64,000 nt of DNA from Bostrychus sinensis. Its lineage: Eukaryota > Chordata > Actinopteri > Gobiiformes > Eleotridae. Location of the stretch: assembly GCA_020698575.1 (NCBI GenBank), contig CM036244.1:9022034-9086033 (forward strand). The letters run 5' to 3'. The translations under genes were made by a program, and so were the position numbers. How positions within the stretch are numbered: the first letter of the stretch is position 1; every line of letters begins with the position of its first letter. The notes under the pieces were generated by a model. It searched no databases, was not told the DNA's origin, and worked only from the letters and a program-made list of their open reading frames with translations. Positions 11,320 through 24,240 of this stretch are shown here, piece after piece.

Positions 11320-11695
11320 ATTTGTATTAATTACCTGCAATATACGGCCCCCCGCGGAAATGGGACCCACATTTGAGTTGGATTAAAAGCCACCGTAACA
11401 AAAGAGTTAGGAAATTAAAAAACGCAGCCCAGGACAGCACTTTCTGAGTATTTTTTAGGAGTTTTTTATTTTTTGATAGGACAGCTGTAGGGAAGAGAGC
11501 GAGGAGAGACATTCAGCAAATAGTCGGAGTCCTGACTCGAACCCATGACACTGAGGCAGGCTGTAGTTGCCCTCTATACTTTCAGAGTATTTCATAAACT
11601 TGTTTATAGCATTGACACTGACATTTTGTTCAGTTCAAACTTTGCTAAATCAAACCATACCAATCCATACAATTGAACTTTTTTTGCTTTATAGA
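11320..11695. other. Non-coding stretch, no gene seen
   Basis: AT-rich sequence without recognisable features. Confidence 0.45.
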
Positions 11696-11699
11696 GACA

Positions 11700-11850
11700 T
11701 AAATTAATCCAAACACAGCGGGTCGCACACCAATGTAACCTCCTTGTGCCAGTCCCAAGCCAGGATAAACGGTCGGGAAGGCCATCTGGTGTGAAACTTA
11801 TGCCACATCAATATGAAACACCAGGAAGCAGATGTTTTTCTGTGGCAACT
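11700..11850 (-). repeat. SINE fragment
   Basis: 'cttgtgccagtcccaagcca', 'ggataaacggtcgggaaggc' and 'catctggtgtgaaact' match the SINE family seen at 1235 and 10530. Truncated. Confidence 0.6.
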
Positions 11851-11859
11851 TAAATGAAA

Positions 11860-12430
11860 GTAGATGGGGGCCTATACGAAAAGCATTGCTGGAAGAACTT
11901 AGATAAAATCCTTTACATCAGCTTCAAAACTTAAATTTCTAGGCTTCAGAATACAGCAGTGTCCCAGGTCGTGTGTGAGAAAATGTGCTTTACAAACTCA
12001 TAATTTGTATTAAAATGGAAAGAGATGTTACATTATGGGAGCTGGCCAGTGTTGTGTTCACATCTTAAACTCTATCTCCTCCATTTGATCCGTGCACGGC
12101 TGCTAACGGTTAGATCCTTGGCTTCGACGTAGTCCCGGGAACCATTATGGCCCGCACTCAAAGTAACGGGGCCGAGCCAAGCAGCTGTCTATGGGTTTGT
12201 TGTGAATATTCAAAGAGCGTCCAAAGAGGGAGACATGACGCCGCTCTGATACGCCGCCACATATTTACATTACAGATCACCGCTAAACAATTCACCCAAC
12301 CACAAACAAAAACATGAGAGCTTTTGATGGATGCCGTTAGAGAAATGTGAGACGGGACGGGACGGGTTTATGGACGGGATAGGGGTAAAGTGGCTTCTTC
12401 TGTGTAAAGAGCTGCAATCATCGCTTCCTT
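11860..12430. other. Single-copy-looking non-coding block
   Basis: 12090-12420 is more GC-balanced than its surroundings, matches no repeat in the window and has no open frame. It could be a conserved non-coding element, but that cannot be judged without alignment. It includes a short tandem 'gacgggacgg' at 12352-12366. Confidence 0.3.
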
Positions 12431-12439
12431 TTGGCATTT

Positions 12440-12610
12440 CCCTTCTGCGTCCTAGTGTGTATTAGATTTTAATCTGGCATAGGTTTTACACCAGATGCCC
12501 TTCCTATTGCAACCATCTAGATTTATCAGGGTTTGGGGATGGCGCAGAGCGTACGCTGGCTTGTGACATGTGACTGATTAACTGTAAATGGATATATAAT
12601 GTAATGTTAA
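12440..12610 (+). repeat. SINE fragment
   Basis: 'acaccagatgcccttcctat' is followed by 'ttatcagggtttggggatgg' and 'gctggcttgtgac'. This is the sense orientation of the family seen at 1235, 10530 and 11700. Confidence 0.6.
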
Positions 12611-12614
12611 GTGA

Positions 12615-14920
12615 TGTGGAGCTTGCCCCACTAGATTTTTACAGCAGCGTGTAAATGTTATCTGCCTATAATGTGGTTTTAAGGGATTTTTTACTTGAAT
12701 TTTAAAAACATTTTAATCACCTGATAGTATAGCGTGATAGGAATTATCTGTGAAAACGCAAAACCTTAAGAAGTCACAAGGTTTTTTTGTATCTAGGATT
12801 TTAATGTCAGTGAGAACTCTCACTCATCCAAGTGAATTAAATCACAACAAAAGGTTAAAAAGAAGTAATCAGGACTTGTTTTTTGTTGTGAAGGATTTTA
12901 ATAGATTAAAAAACATATAGCAACAGTCACATGCTTGTGTAGAAAGGGGAGGAGGGGCTTGCAGGCGTGTGTTACTTATGGCCCAGCAGCATTTTCATTC
13001 AATGTTTCTGTAGCTTTGCCTGTACATTTGTGCAGCTCATCTACTGCTCTCTGCCTGTGTCTTGTAATTAAGTTGTTGAAAAAACTACTTTTTATGTTCA
13101 AACATGTTATTTTATTGGGACTTGTTTTAGATTTTGTTGTCAAAGACAAAAATGTGTAATTATTTTACTTTTGGAAACAAAACACTTATAAAACTGTGTG
13201 CATTCAGTTTATACTGTTTATGCGTTCAGTTCTTAGAAAACATCAGGAGGGACTATCGGCCCCTGAACATTTGCACATCTTCAAATGCTCTCTTTGGAAA
13301 AGTTTGGACAGTCCTACACGGCTTGTGTGCTGATATTGCAGAGAAATTGTCGATCTTACAGCTGGCTTCATCTGCTCGCACAGATGAACAGGCCAAAAAA
13401 ATAAACTTAATAAAATAAACTAAATAAAGAAAAGGGAAGTACTGGTCATGAGACAAACAAATGCGCTCAACGGTTCACAAACTTCACCGATAGGAAAATG
13501 TTGATACTTATAAAGGTGCACAAGGAAGAAAATAAATGAACGATCTGATTTAAAGACAGAGGTCCCGAGTGGAGCAGAGGGAGAGGCGGACATTTTATTT
13601 TGGGGTGATAATTACACAGCTGAGACCGGTCCCTATGGTTTAGTCCCTCTGGTTTAGAGCAGAAGATCGATCGCAGAGTATCAGCCCTCTGTGTTCAATG
13701 GGCACTGGGCAGCCTCCAAAACCACACGGCACGCTCTCTCGGGGAACCCTCATGAGACCTATTTCTGTCCCAGGCATTCCTCTGGACCAACAGAAATAAA
13801 TGAAAGCACATCTGACCTCCTGAACCCTCTTAGACGGGAGCGCACTGTAGAAAACACATAAATACATAAACAAGCTCCAGCACAGAGAACATGAGATGGG
13901 CAGCGCTGACAGCGGTCCCTCTGATGCTGCTGCTGCGCGAGGAGGCCCCGTGGGCCCCGTGCATGCAGCTCTGCGGCTGAACGCACCAGCGCTGGCTCTG
14001 GGACGGTCTCCACATGTGGTCAGCTCCTGGTGCTTCAGACGGAGGACTCCAGGACGCACAGCACAGACACAAGACTGCTTCTCTCGGGGGATTAACAGGA
14101 TTTTCTGTCAGTGCTAACATGCAGGTTTTAATTCGTAGAATGCACAAGCAAAAAATGAGCAGTACAAGATTTAGATTTTTAGGGATAAATCTCAAAATAT
14201 CCGTCAACGTTCATTCTACAATCTTGTCTCACACAATTTATTAGCATAGCTGCATAAAAGCCGATCAATGACCAGTGATGGCTTTAAATCACTCTGTGTC
14301 CTGACTAAATTATTAAAATGTATTTGGCTAAAGCAGCTGGATAAGTACACGAGCAAACAAGCAAAGCCATATATATTTTTTGTACTCAAATTTAGTAAAT
14401 TCAAACATTTCACATCTTCCTTCCTTGTTGGTTCTGTTTCTAACAAAGCATAATAAGCCATTTAGTTTAGGAGGATTACTATTTAACCCAACACCTGTAA
14501 AAGAATGAGTAGCCCAAAGTACCTCATTCATTTGCATTCATTTGATTGCTCCAGATTTTCTTCTTCTACAGTTTTTTAAATTAAACCTCTGATGCATGAA
14601 TTACGAGAGCCTGAGACAAGACAAGAAGTGTTTTTATACTTCATGGGCCATGGAAAAATATGTTTCAAAATATGTCAAAGCAGAAATAATAATGTTTATG
14701 GATTGATCATAAAACAATTAAATTTATTTAGGGTTAGGTTTAGGTTCATAATGTTTCATTTTGGGTCTGTTGACATGTACTGCTGCAATTAACAGTAGAA
14801 GAAGAAACTGGTGTCTTGAAAACAAATGAATGAGTTATTTTGGGCTGCTCACAGTTTCAGTGCTGGCTGTGCTTAATGCCATTTAAAAAGTAAATGCATG
14901 GAATTTGGTAGACAAAAGAA
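12615..14920. other. Non-coding stretch, no confident gene
   Basis: Overlapping frames on both strands at 13250-14250 reflect a GC-richer patch. A 29-codon frame from an ATG at about 13890 looks signal-peptide-like (MRWAALTAVPLMLLL) but stops soon after and has no donor site, so it is not called. Confidence 0.4.
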
Positions 14921-14927
14921 AGAACTG

Positions 14928-15205
14928 GGGATTCCCAAACTTTTCAGACCACGACCCACAAAATAACGACCCCCCACTGTAAATGTGATTGATGCTTGTA
15001 ATTACTTAAAGAGGCAAGACACTTAAATGCAGCGTTAATATTGTTTATTTGCATAGTTTATTGTTAAATTACTCAGTTTTGAGTAACGTGTGTTATTTTC
15101 TATGAAAGAACAATTAAATAAAGTTTCATTAACTTTTTTCTTAATTTCCGGAAATCATCTCACGACCGCCAGGAAGGTCCTGACCCCCGCTTTGGAAACC
15201 CCCAC
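14928..15205. mobile_element. hAT-like MITE
   Basis: The left end 'ggggattcccaaacttttca' and right end (reverse complement) 'ggggtttccaaagcggggg' form imperfect inverted ends. Both are followed inward by 'gaccacgaccc'/'ggtcctgac' motifs, typical of non-autonomous hAT elements in vertebrates. No transposase. Confidence 0.6.
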
Positions 15206-16160
15206 CATAGACCTGTGACATTTTCCCAATAGCAGTCTCCCTTCACATATTTATATTCATGCATGCTAAATATTTGAAAAAAGATTAAATTAAAAGAGAC
15301 ATTTAGTTGACACTGGTTTTTCAATTTAGCCCCATAATTTAGGAAATGCATTAAAAAATAAATCATATTAGTAAAATCAATATAAGTACAAGCAGAGTGC
15401 ATTAGTGAATGCTGTAGAGCCTGCAGCAGGACAAGCCCCCTGGTCAGTATTTTTTTGGCCCATTTTCAGTGAATTTGGTGGGTCCTGGTGGGGAGCCGCT
15501 CTCTCCTCTCTTCTCCTCTGCAGCTCCTCTTTGAGTTGGAGCAGATAAAAGCAGCTCAAATCAATGCTCCATCAATGGGAACATGTCCAGAAGATTAAAG
15601 ACAGAGACAGAGGACGGAGGAGGGGCACTGCTACCTACAACACCGAGAGATTTAATTGATCTGAACACACACAGGCATGAAAAGGTGTCGTAATGGAGCG
15701 AGGCGTTTTGTAAGTGTGGATTACCATTATGCATTCAGATGTGTTTTATTTACACATTGTTGCAAGAATAATGTGCAGGATAAAATAGTGTACATACTTA
15801 TATTTGAGGAAGCAGCTGATGTTTTTTTATGGCCTAAAAAGAAAAGGGTGAGAGTCTTGGGAAATGTTGTAATCTAATGTAAGTTTGTTCTGTTTTATGT
15901 TATGTTTAACAATAATTCTAATTACATGTAAACACCCAAACCCAATGTATAACTTCTACACACACTGAAGTCATGGAGCATTCAATAATTATCAGGTAAT
16001 TAGACTTAGGTAGACTTAAAAATTGCTTGGTCACAGGAAGAAAAAGAAAAATGTATGCAAAAAGAAGAAGAAATAAACAATAGAAGAAGCTGATGAATTA
16101 ATGAAATCATGTTTAGTTAAATAATAAAAGTTAAAATAAAAATAGTTATGTATAATTATT
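15206..16160. other. Non-coding stretch, no gene seen
   Basis: No repeat or splice-flanked open frame recognised. Confidence 0.45.
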
Positions 16161-16164
16161 CCTG

Positions 16165-16245
16165 TTAGGGGTTGTGGGTGACTGGAGCCTATCCCAGTAA
16201 CTTTGGGCCTTAGGCGGGGTACAGCCTGGACAGGGGCCAGCTTGT
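16165..16245 (+). repeat. Fish repeat 'ctggagcctatcccag'
   Basis: 'gactggagcctatcccagta' followed by 'aggcggggtacagcctggac' is a very common teleost interspersed repeat. Other copies are at 40015-40125 (-), 45125-45195 (-) and 54700-54870 (+). Confidence 0.7.
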
Positions 16246-16289
16246 CGAAGTTGTTGATGGTTTAAATCTCACTAGAAGCCATTACTGTC

Positions 16290-16445
16290 ATTGTGTCTCT
16301 GGGCAAGACAATTCACCCACTTTACTCCAGTCTCTGTATGTGGCTGATTGTAACAGGAAGGGCATCTGGTGAAAAAAATCTGCCTAATCACCGTGCAACT
16401 GACAAGATTTTTTCTCTTTTCTTTCGGCTGATCCCTCTATAACCC
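16290..16445 (-). repeat. SINE fragment
   Basis: 'tctgggcaagacaattcacc', 'aggaagggcatctggtg' and 'tcggctgatccctc' correspond in order to pieces of the SINE copies at 10530 and 11188. Confidence 0.5.
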
Positions 16446-16709
16446 ACTTCTCCACTGCCGGCCCACAATGCTTTGTACAAGATCATTGAATTCTCATTAC
16501 ATTGTAGTTTTTAGTTAATTAAAACCCATACAGTACACAGATTTTAAAGCCAGGTTCACTTTTGGATGGATCTATCAGTTTACCTCTATTAGAAGAACTA
16601 GATTTTATTCCGGACAAGCCCCTACTTTTTCCACAGCTCCAGCATTTTGTCGTCCTTTTGCCGTCGTGTTCTGTTCCTTTGCATTTGGCATAATACTTTT
16701 TACTTTTAA

Positions 16710-17197
16710 AGGTCCAAAATTATGCTTTTTTCAGGCTTTCTGAAATAGTTTTGGCAACATCTGCGTTAGTATTTCACATTTTATAACCTATGAAAAATGT
16801 ATGGAAAACTTCTTTTAGGGAGCTTTGCAGACAATGCTTGGATTAGGAGTGTGTCGCCCCCTGCTGGCAACGTCTGGGACTGGGCAGAGCATAAGATTGC
16901 TGTTTAGTACAGCTATTAGCAACATTAGGCTAACAGATAGATAAATGAGCTGACTGCTTCATAGTGACGTTAGTTTAAGCGTTGAAATGATCAGAACAAG
17001 TCCGGTAATCGTGTATGGGCTTTCGTGTGTTTACATCGAGCCATGAGCCTGAGCGTTTTAAGCTCTTGAGTCGGGACGGGCTCAGGCAACAGGCGCAAAT
17101 GAAACAAAATACTACTTCAGGGATGCTTTTAAGGTGGAAACAACATTATAACACTGTTAAAAGCCCCAAAAAGCATATTTAGCACAATAGAAAACCT
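16710..17197. mobile_element. TTAA-flanked MITE, family T1
   Basis: TTAA at 16706-16709 and 17198-17201 flanks ends 'aggtccaaaattatgc' and (reverse complement) 'aggttttctattgtgc'. Internal words 'cccctgctggcaacg' and 'gacaatgcttggatta' recur at 20965-21480, 43070-43515 and 62890-63355. Non-autonomous. Confidence 0.7.
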
Positions 17198-17199
17198 TT

Positions 17200-18225
17200 A
17201 AACGTTGATGCATTTTTGCCGTGAAGGTTGAACGCATAAAAAAACTTTAGGTATCAACTCCACAAATAAGATGCATATGTTTTCCTTAATTTGATAATTA
17301 GTAAAATTGTAATGATATCCCTAAAAAGTCTCTTGAAGTGGCTGCCAGCTTTGGCCTTTTTGCATTCTTCTATTTGTTTTAGTCAGGCAGAAGAGACACA
17401 ACTGTTTACCCCGGCGGCCTGCGACACACACGCTGCCGTCATGGTGGCACTAAACAACCCCCCGTTTGAAAAAGTCCCAAACCAATAATTGTCCCGGGAG
17501 CCCTGCCTTTTACATCACTGACCATCCCGCCCCAGATCTGCACCTCCTCAAACCCACAGGGGGGGGAGAACCCGTGATGGGGATCGTATTACCCAGGATG
17601 CACGGCTCTGATGTGGGTTCCTGTCCCGCAACCGCACGGACTGTGGTCGCCCCACTATGAAAGAATATTTTTGAATGCAGGCTACATTTCCAAACTATAT
17701 CCCACGAACATGCGGCTCTCATTAGATGTGTTTTAGCGGTGAGGAGTTATTCTGGACGCGATCGCTGACGGAGGAGGAGATAATCAATATCAGAGCTGTG
17801 GCAGAGCAAGACAGACTTTTAACTCCAGTGAAAAAAGACTCATTACAATTACTTTTATGCTGTTTTTTTCCTCTGTTTTTACTTTAAATTATACTGTATA
17901 CACATGTCAGGAAGGGTACTTTTATCAACTCAGAGCAATGGCACTTTTAGAGATACAGATAACAAGAGCAACACATAAAGAAACAAACATAACTGCACAG
18001 AAATACAGAGTAAAGGCTTGGGTTAAGTATTTGTATACATATATAACTCCTATTAAAAGATATAACTATAGACATTATATTTGAAAACTTGGCCTTTTTG
18101 ACCCATCCTGAAATGTGTTGCAGTGGTGTCTGATCTAAAGCCACAATTTTAAGTCACATTTTACGCCATAATTTTGCAGCTAACAGTTTATGGTTCATTA
18201 CATTCATTTATTTGTTCAACAGTCT
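17200..18225. other. Non-coding stretch, no confident gene
   Basis: 17400-17800 is GC-richer and not repeated elsewhere in the window. Its open frames have no splice context or known domain. A conserved non-coding element is possible but unproven. Confidence 0.35.
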
Positions 18226-18229
18226 ACAG

Positions 18230-18786
18230 CAGGGGTTCCCAAAGTGGGGCCTGCAGGTCAAACTTTGCCCTTTAAGGGGTTTGTTTTGGCCCGGGAGGGG
18301 GCACTGTGATTCCTAAAGGGTTTCTACTTTGATTTTTTAGTGCAGTAAAAAGACAGGCTTGAATACACTGTCAATGGTTGGCAGTAGGGTTGTTGTCAAC
18401 CAAAGAAATTGTTAGTCAAAGGAAGTTATGACCAGTACAGCAAGTAATCAATCGAAATCGACCAAAGGATGTGTGTGTGTGTAAAATCATGTATGCTATT
18501 TTTAAGTTAAATTAAGTTTTGAGTTAAAATGATGATGATGCAAAGAGTGGATGCAACTAATTGATCAATACATTTTTAGTCGACCAGGACCTCACCGACC
18601 GATAAATCGACTAAACAACCAGCCTTAGTTGGCAGGAAGAATGACAAGAAAGTCTGTCCTCATACTTTAATAAATAAGAAGTGTTAATCATAGATCAAGG
18701 TGCACTTTATGTCATTACGTGCAGAAGATTATTGATTGTGGGCCAGCTATTTTTGGCCCTCTGGTGGCAGAAGTATAATCATCCCT
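18230..18786. mobile_element. hAT-like element carrying a nested MITE
   Basis: The left end 'caggggttcccaaagtgggg' and right end (reverse complement) 'cagggatgattatacttctg' share the CAGGG start common in hAT elements. In the middle, a second element at about 18368-18632 begins 'tagggttgttgtcaaccaaa' and ends with 'taaatcgactaaacaacc', the ends of a different non-autonomous family. Confidence 0.5.
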
Positions 18787-18789
18787 GGT

Positions 18790-20960
18790 TAAAATAAGAA
18801 ACCAAAAGAAACATCCAAAAGGCGAGTCATTATCACCTGAAAGCAAGTCCAAGTCTCAAGTTCTGGTTGTGAGTCCAGACCATTTAAGCAGGGCCTGATG
18901 GGAGCGATCTTAAGTGAGCCAGAGTGGAACCACAAATGAATTAAATTATTTATTGCAGTCACCATTTCAGCTTTATCTGTGGTACAAAAATTCACAGAGA
19001 CAGTGAGAAAATTCTTTTGTTCTTCTATGAACAGGTCTGGGATAAGTCAAGACTATTTTTCCAGCACCCTTCTGTGAATTCAGTGACTTTAAAAGTACAT
19101 ATATTTTGGCACTAACAAATGCCTTAAAACCAGCTTTGGAAAGATCGTTTTCATTTTGTGCTATTTGCAAACTCTAAGTCCATTACCTGAACGATACATA
19201 ATCCTTGGCTTGATGTCATTTTAATTTTATTTTAACAACAAAAATCAGATAAAAATGCATTAAACACCCTTCAAAAAACAATTATCTCAAAGCCAAAACC
19301 AGTGTCTGTAATGCTGTTCTGTGTTAGTTTTGCAGTGGTGTATATATATATTTAGTACATAGTTTCAGCAACTTTGTGTCCGTGTTACATCTCTTTCTTC
19401 TCGTTTTTTCTTTCATCCATCCTTTGCTCTCATCTCTCTGTATTTTTTTTCTTTCCCTTTTCTTGCCTCTGCTTACTCAAACCCTTGAACAAACAAACAA
19501 GCAGCGGGTGGCTCGGGACTCCGATCTATAATTCAGACCAGTCAGACTTACAGCGAGCCGCGATGAGCAAAACACACACACACACAAGTGCATCTTTCAG
19601 CAGCGTACATTTAAATAAGAGACAAAAAAACTAGGAAAAAATGAGCGTGTTTGACCATAATGGTTTCTGGACTGGAAACACACAGACGATCCCAGCGGCG
19701 AGTGAAAGATTAAGAATTATGTTTATGGCATTCAGGCTTTGTTTTGACAGAAAAGACCCAAATGGACAAGCCAAGGATTTAACAGTGAGCCAATGCATTT
19801 AGTTGGACTTTAATCTGGCTATTTTGGCTTTTGGGGGGGATTAAAATGAAAACGATAAGAATAGGCGACAGAATGTGAATGCAGGGACATACTGTTTTTT
19901 TGCAAAGCTTCATTAGAGTGTTTTACCTCCAGCGGTGCTCAGTTTGTCCTCTCAGTTAGATCCCATTATACAATACGAGCTCTTTAACACTTTGGGTGGC
20001 GCTAACACAATATTTTGCTCGCCGTGCTGCCTGAACTAATGACTACAATACTTACAACTACTACAAGTTTTGTTTTTTAATGTGTTCATTCACTGCCAGT
20101 CCCCTGTAAAAGGCTGTACTTGTTGCACTTTTAGTCTCTCTAGACACTTTTCCCAGTTGGATTTTATGGATGTATCTTAACTTTAGGGATCCTAATTTGT
20201 TTTGCTATGTTTGAGTGGCCACCTAATTTAGTACAGAGTTATTCATCATGATCTGAGAAGAAAACAACAACAAAAATCATGTATTAAGACAGACTGCATA
20301 CAAAAAGTTCAAATTTATTCTGCTTAGGTAAACCTCTTTTCTACAAATTTGATAAATTCTTGTCTACACATAAAACCAAGCTCTACATTTCATTCATTGT
20401 ATGCTATAAAATACATTAAAATGATAAAATAAACATTTAAACTAAATACATTCTGGCTTTTAAAAATCCTATTTGGCTTGTAACCTTTAAAAAAAAGACT
20501 CACAACAGTGGCCAATGAGCCAAAAAAGTTATTGTCAAGCCCTGATTGTGATTAAAGAAAGAAAAAAATAACAAAATAACATGTTTTTAAGGATGCCACA
20601 TGGACAGAGATAAGATTTATTCTGTCGAGGTAAACCTGACCAAATTGTACATTTCTGTAAGCATATCGTACAATAAAACTATACACCGAAACTTAACTAA
20701 TTAAATTGTGGCTAGTAAAAACACTCATTGGCTACCAACTATTGACAAAGACTAGCCCCGGTGGCCAATGAGAGCAAAAGTTAATGTCAAGGCCTGATTA
20801 GGGGCAGCTGTAGACTTCCCCCCCTTTTTTTTTCAGTCTGTGAGAAGACGCTGGCAATAACTCTCAGTAGCACTGGGAGGAGATGTGAACAAAAAAGCCA
20901 TTAGCTGCTGTCATTGTCAGTGTTACAGAGCATTGTGTGTCAGTATTACAGGCCATGCAA
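18790..20960. other. Non-coding stretch, no gene seen
   Basis: AT-rich. A (CA)n run lies at 19572-19587. Sequences near 20470-20530 and 20710-20780 share 'gtggccaatgag' words, suggesting two old copies of a short repeat. Confidence 0.45.
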
Positions 20961-20964
20961 ACAT

Positions 20965-21480
20965 CCTATGCTAAACCAATCTTTTTTGAGTTTTTAACCA
21001 TGTTTTAATGTTGTTTCCACCTTAAAAATCAGACCTGGAGTAGTATTTTGTTTGACTCACACTTGTCTGAGTAATTTTGTATGCTGAGGCACTGCTCTTC
21101 TCAAGACCTGAAAACGCTCAGTCTCACAGCTCTACATAGACACGCGAAACCAAGAAGTGCTCCTGCGAGTTTCTTAGGCCCATAAACTGTCACCGTACTA
21201 ATTCTGATCATTTTAGAGCCTAAATTATAAAGCAGTTCACTCATTTATATGTCTGTTAGCATCATGTTGCTAATAGCTTTGCTAATTAGCCATGTTATGT
21301 CCCATGTTTGCCAGCAGAGGGCAACAGACACCTAATCCAAGCGTTCTCTGCAAATTGAGCTCCCCAAAAGAAGACATTTTCCATACATATACAATATTTT
21401 AAGTTTTAAAATGTGAAATACTAATGCAAAGGTGATCAAAACTATTTCAAAAAGCTTTAAAAATATTCAGTTGTGGCATT
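20965..21480 (-). mobile_element. T1-family MITE, reversed copy
   Basis: This is the reverse-orientation counterpart of 16710-17197: 'tgttagcatcatgttgctaa', 'gccagcagagggcaacagac' and 'aatccaagcgttctctgc' occur in mirrored order. Ends are eroded and TTAA is not clear. Confidence 0.65.
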
Positions 21481-21484
21481 TTGC

Positions 21485-21958
21485 TTTGAATTTATCTGTC
21501 TAGTAAAAAAACACACACAGTAGTAGTTTAAGGCTGAGTTTTATAGACATTGAAACTAACAAAACAAATCCACATCTTTGACCTTGTACTGAGTCTGAAT
21601 AGAGCAGCTTCGAATTTCCACATTTGGCTCTGTCTAGATCTGTTCCAGCGTCTTGCTCAAGGACACTCGGGCAGAAACTAAGCCCAGCTGCAGCTGCGAA
21701 ACAGTAACTGCCTAAAAGCACCATTTCTCTCAGACAGAAAACATTGAAATCCCTGGAGGCTGAGCCAGAGCAGTGTGGCGACAACAACTCAACGATAAAT
21801 GAAAAGTTTAGAGGAAAAACCAAGGCTGTTTCTCCAGGTGTTTGGACAGAAACTGCAGTCTGGGGCTTTCGGGCGTTTAGTCGGGAAACATGGGGTCTCT
21901 GCGTATCCTGTTTGTTTTACATGTGACGTATGTTGTTTTAGACGCGGCTGTGGCAGTG
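21485..21958. other. Non-coding stretch, no gene seen
   Basis: The minus frame at 21500-21823 has no recognised domain. No splice-flanked exon was identified. Confidence 0.4.
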
Positions 21959-21960
21959 GT

Positions 21961-22030
21961 GTATGTTAGTTTATGTTAGTTTATGTTAGTTTGTTAGTTT
22001 ATGTTGGTTTATGTTGGTTTATGTTAGTTT
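21961..22030 (+). repeat. 10-bp tandem repeat 'ttagtttatg'
   Basis: About seven units of ttagtttatg or ttggtttatg, one of them shortened. It directly precedes the foldback element. Confidence 0.9.
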
Positions 22031-22036
22031 ACGTTA

Positions 22037-22888
22037 CCCTTTATGCCCCAATGAGGACAAAAGTGGTATTTTCAATTTTTTTCTAAATGTTTGTGTAACT
22101 TTGCAGTGGTTCTTTTCTATGAACTTTGGCTCAGGTGTGTATTTTTTTATCACTAATGTTGATTTTCTAAAAACAAATCTAATATTACTTTATTTTTACG
22201 CTCTCTAACTAAATTTGTTACGTTGCTTCTGTTCAAAGACAAAAGTGTCCTCATCAACAAAACATCATAGAAATAGTATACATTCATATTTTTCAACTTT
22301 TTTTTTTTTGCATGAATCTTTTAGTTAACTTATGCCTTGGCCAAAAATACCAATTATTTCATTATTTTCTTTTATGCCAGTTTAATAGCATCAGCTTTTT
22401 TTAATACAAAAAACAGACACAAAAAATATATATATTTTTTTAATATTCTCAAAGCAGAGTGGATTTTTTTTTCTTTTTTTTACAGCCTTGGCTCTGTCAG
22501 AGGTTACCAACAACATTGATTTAGATGGATTTGGGATTTTTTGGTAGTAATAAAAAGTTACAACCACTTTTATTAAATTTTAATGGGAGTTGGTTTTTGC
22601 AAAAAAAAAAAAAAAAAAAAAAAATCCTAAATATTAAAAAAAACAATTAAAACAATTTTTAAAATCCCCTAAAAAAAATCCCCTAATAAAATCCACTTTG
22701 CTTTGAGAATATTCATTTGAAATAAAAAAATTTCACTTCACTGGAGCAACGTAACAAATTTAGTTAGAGCAAAAATGAAGTAATATTAAATTTGTACCTA
22801 GAAAATCAACATTAGTGATTAAAAAAATACCTGAAAAACACCGGAAAAAACAATGACGATGTAACTTTTTAAAATTGGGGCATAAGGG
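22037..22888. mobile_element. Foldback element with long inverted arms
   Basis: The left arm begins 'ccctttatgccccaatg' (22037). The right arm ends '...attggggcataaggg' (22888), its reverse complement. Inside, 'tcactaatgttgattttcta', 'aaatttgttacgttgct' and 'attctcaaagcagagtgg' all recur in inverted order on the other arm. The left arm carries an extra ~190 bp (about 22236-22425). The loop is A-rich. TTAA follows the right end and a TTA-like sequence precedes the left, so a piggyBac-like origin is possible. Confidence 0.75.
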
Positions 22889-23603
22889 TTAAAATTAGAG
22901 CTGGGTGATTTAGCCTAAAAAAAAAAAAATCTCAGATTTTTTCACAAAAAATTTGATTTACGATTTAAAAACGATTTTTTTCTCCACTTACTTAAAATTA
23001 AACTGAAGACAACAGAAAAATTGTCCAAAACAATTTCCTCTTGAGGTTAAAGTGCAATCAGACAGAAGTCAAATAGAAGAGAAGGCCCTGTGATTTTACA
23101 GGGGATTTTCCTAAAAGTTGCGCTAAATGTTGCATTTTTTTTTGTCTGTAATTCTTCTTAAAAATATTAGCTAGAACTGTAAAAACTAACAAAATCTGTT
23201 TTTAAACATATGTGAGGTGGTAAAAATGCCTGTATTTGAACAGGCCAAGTGTACCTACTTTTTAAAATGATATTGCTGTGTTATTAGGCTGTTTTTTGGG
23301 CTCCTGCAGCTGATTCTGATTCTGTTCCTCTCAGATCTTCTCTGGTGATTCCTGTTGTGTGCTGTAGAACATCCAGTCATTAAAAACAGAGGAAGTTTGC
23401 TGTGCTAGGTTTTCAGGAAGGTTATTAGCCTGCAACATTAACGTTTAAAGAACAATGACCTCAAACTTCATTGTTGTCTAAATACGCTGCCCATTCAACT
23501 TTTTAGGCAACTATATCACCATGGCAACGCAGACAGCTTTTCAGAGTGACACCAGACAAAACTGCTGCTTAGCACCTGCGACCTCATGTGCGCTCGATCT
23601 CCG

Positions 23604-24240
23604 CCCTGCTCCGCACCGCACCTCCGTCCTCCACCGCACCTCCGTCCTCCGCACCGCACCTCCGCATCACACCTCCGTCCTCCGCACCGCACCTCCGCAC
23701 CACACCTCCATCCTCCGCACCGCACCTCCGTCCTCCGCACCGCACCTCTGCACCGCACCTCCGTCCTCCGCACCGCACCTCCGTCCTCCACCGCACCTCC
23801 GTCCTCCACCGCACCTCCGTCCTCCACTGCACCTCCGTCCTCCGCACCGCACCTCCATCCTCCGCACCGCACCTCCGTCCTCCGCACCGCACCTCCGTCC
23901 TCCGCACCGCACCTCCATCCTCCGCACCGCACCTCCGTCCTCCACATCGCACCTCCGTCCTCCGCACCTCCATCCTCCGCACCGCACCTCCGTCCTCCGC
24001 ACCGCACCTCCGTCCTCCACCGCACCTCCGTCCTCCACACCGCACCTCCGTCCTCCGCACCGCACCTCCGTCCTCCACCGCACCTCCGTCCTCCGCACCG
24101 CACCTCCGCACCGCACCTCCGTCCTCCGCACCGCACCTCCGTCCTCCGCACCGCACCTCCGTCCTCCGCACCGCACCTCCGTCCTCCGCACCGCACCTCC
24201 ATCCTCCGCACCACACCTCAGTCCTCTGCATTGCACCTCC
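23604..24240. repeat. GC-rich ~20-bp minisatellite inside the hAT element
   Basis: Roughly thirty copies of cctccgtcctccgcaccgca, mixed with 13-bp and 18-bp deletion variants and C-to-T changes. The array is open in several frames on both strands (232, 262, 215, 265, 258 and 205 codons), all low-complexity. These are artefacts of the unit lacking stops, not genes. Confidence 0.95.

Noticed and set aside
13890..13980. Short signal-peptide-like frame (MRWAALTAVPLMLLL)
   Set aside because: Stops after 29 codons with no donor site, and overlapping frames on the other strand are equally open.
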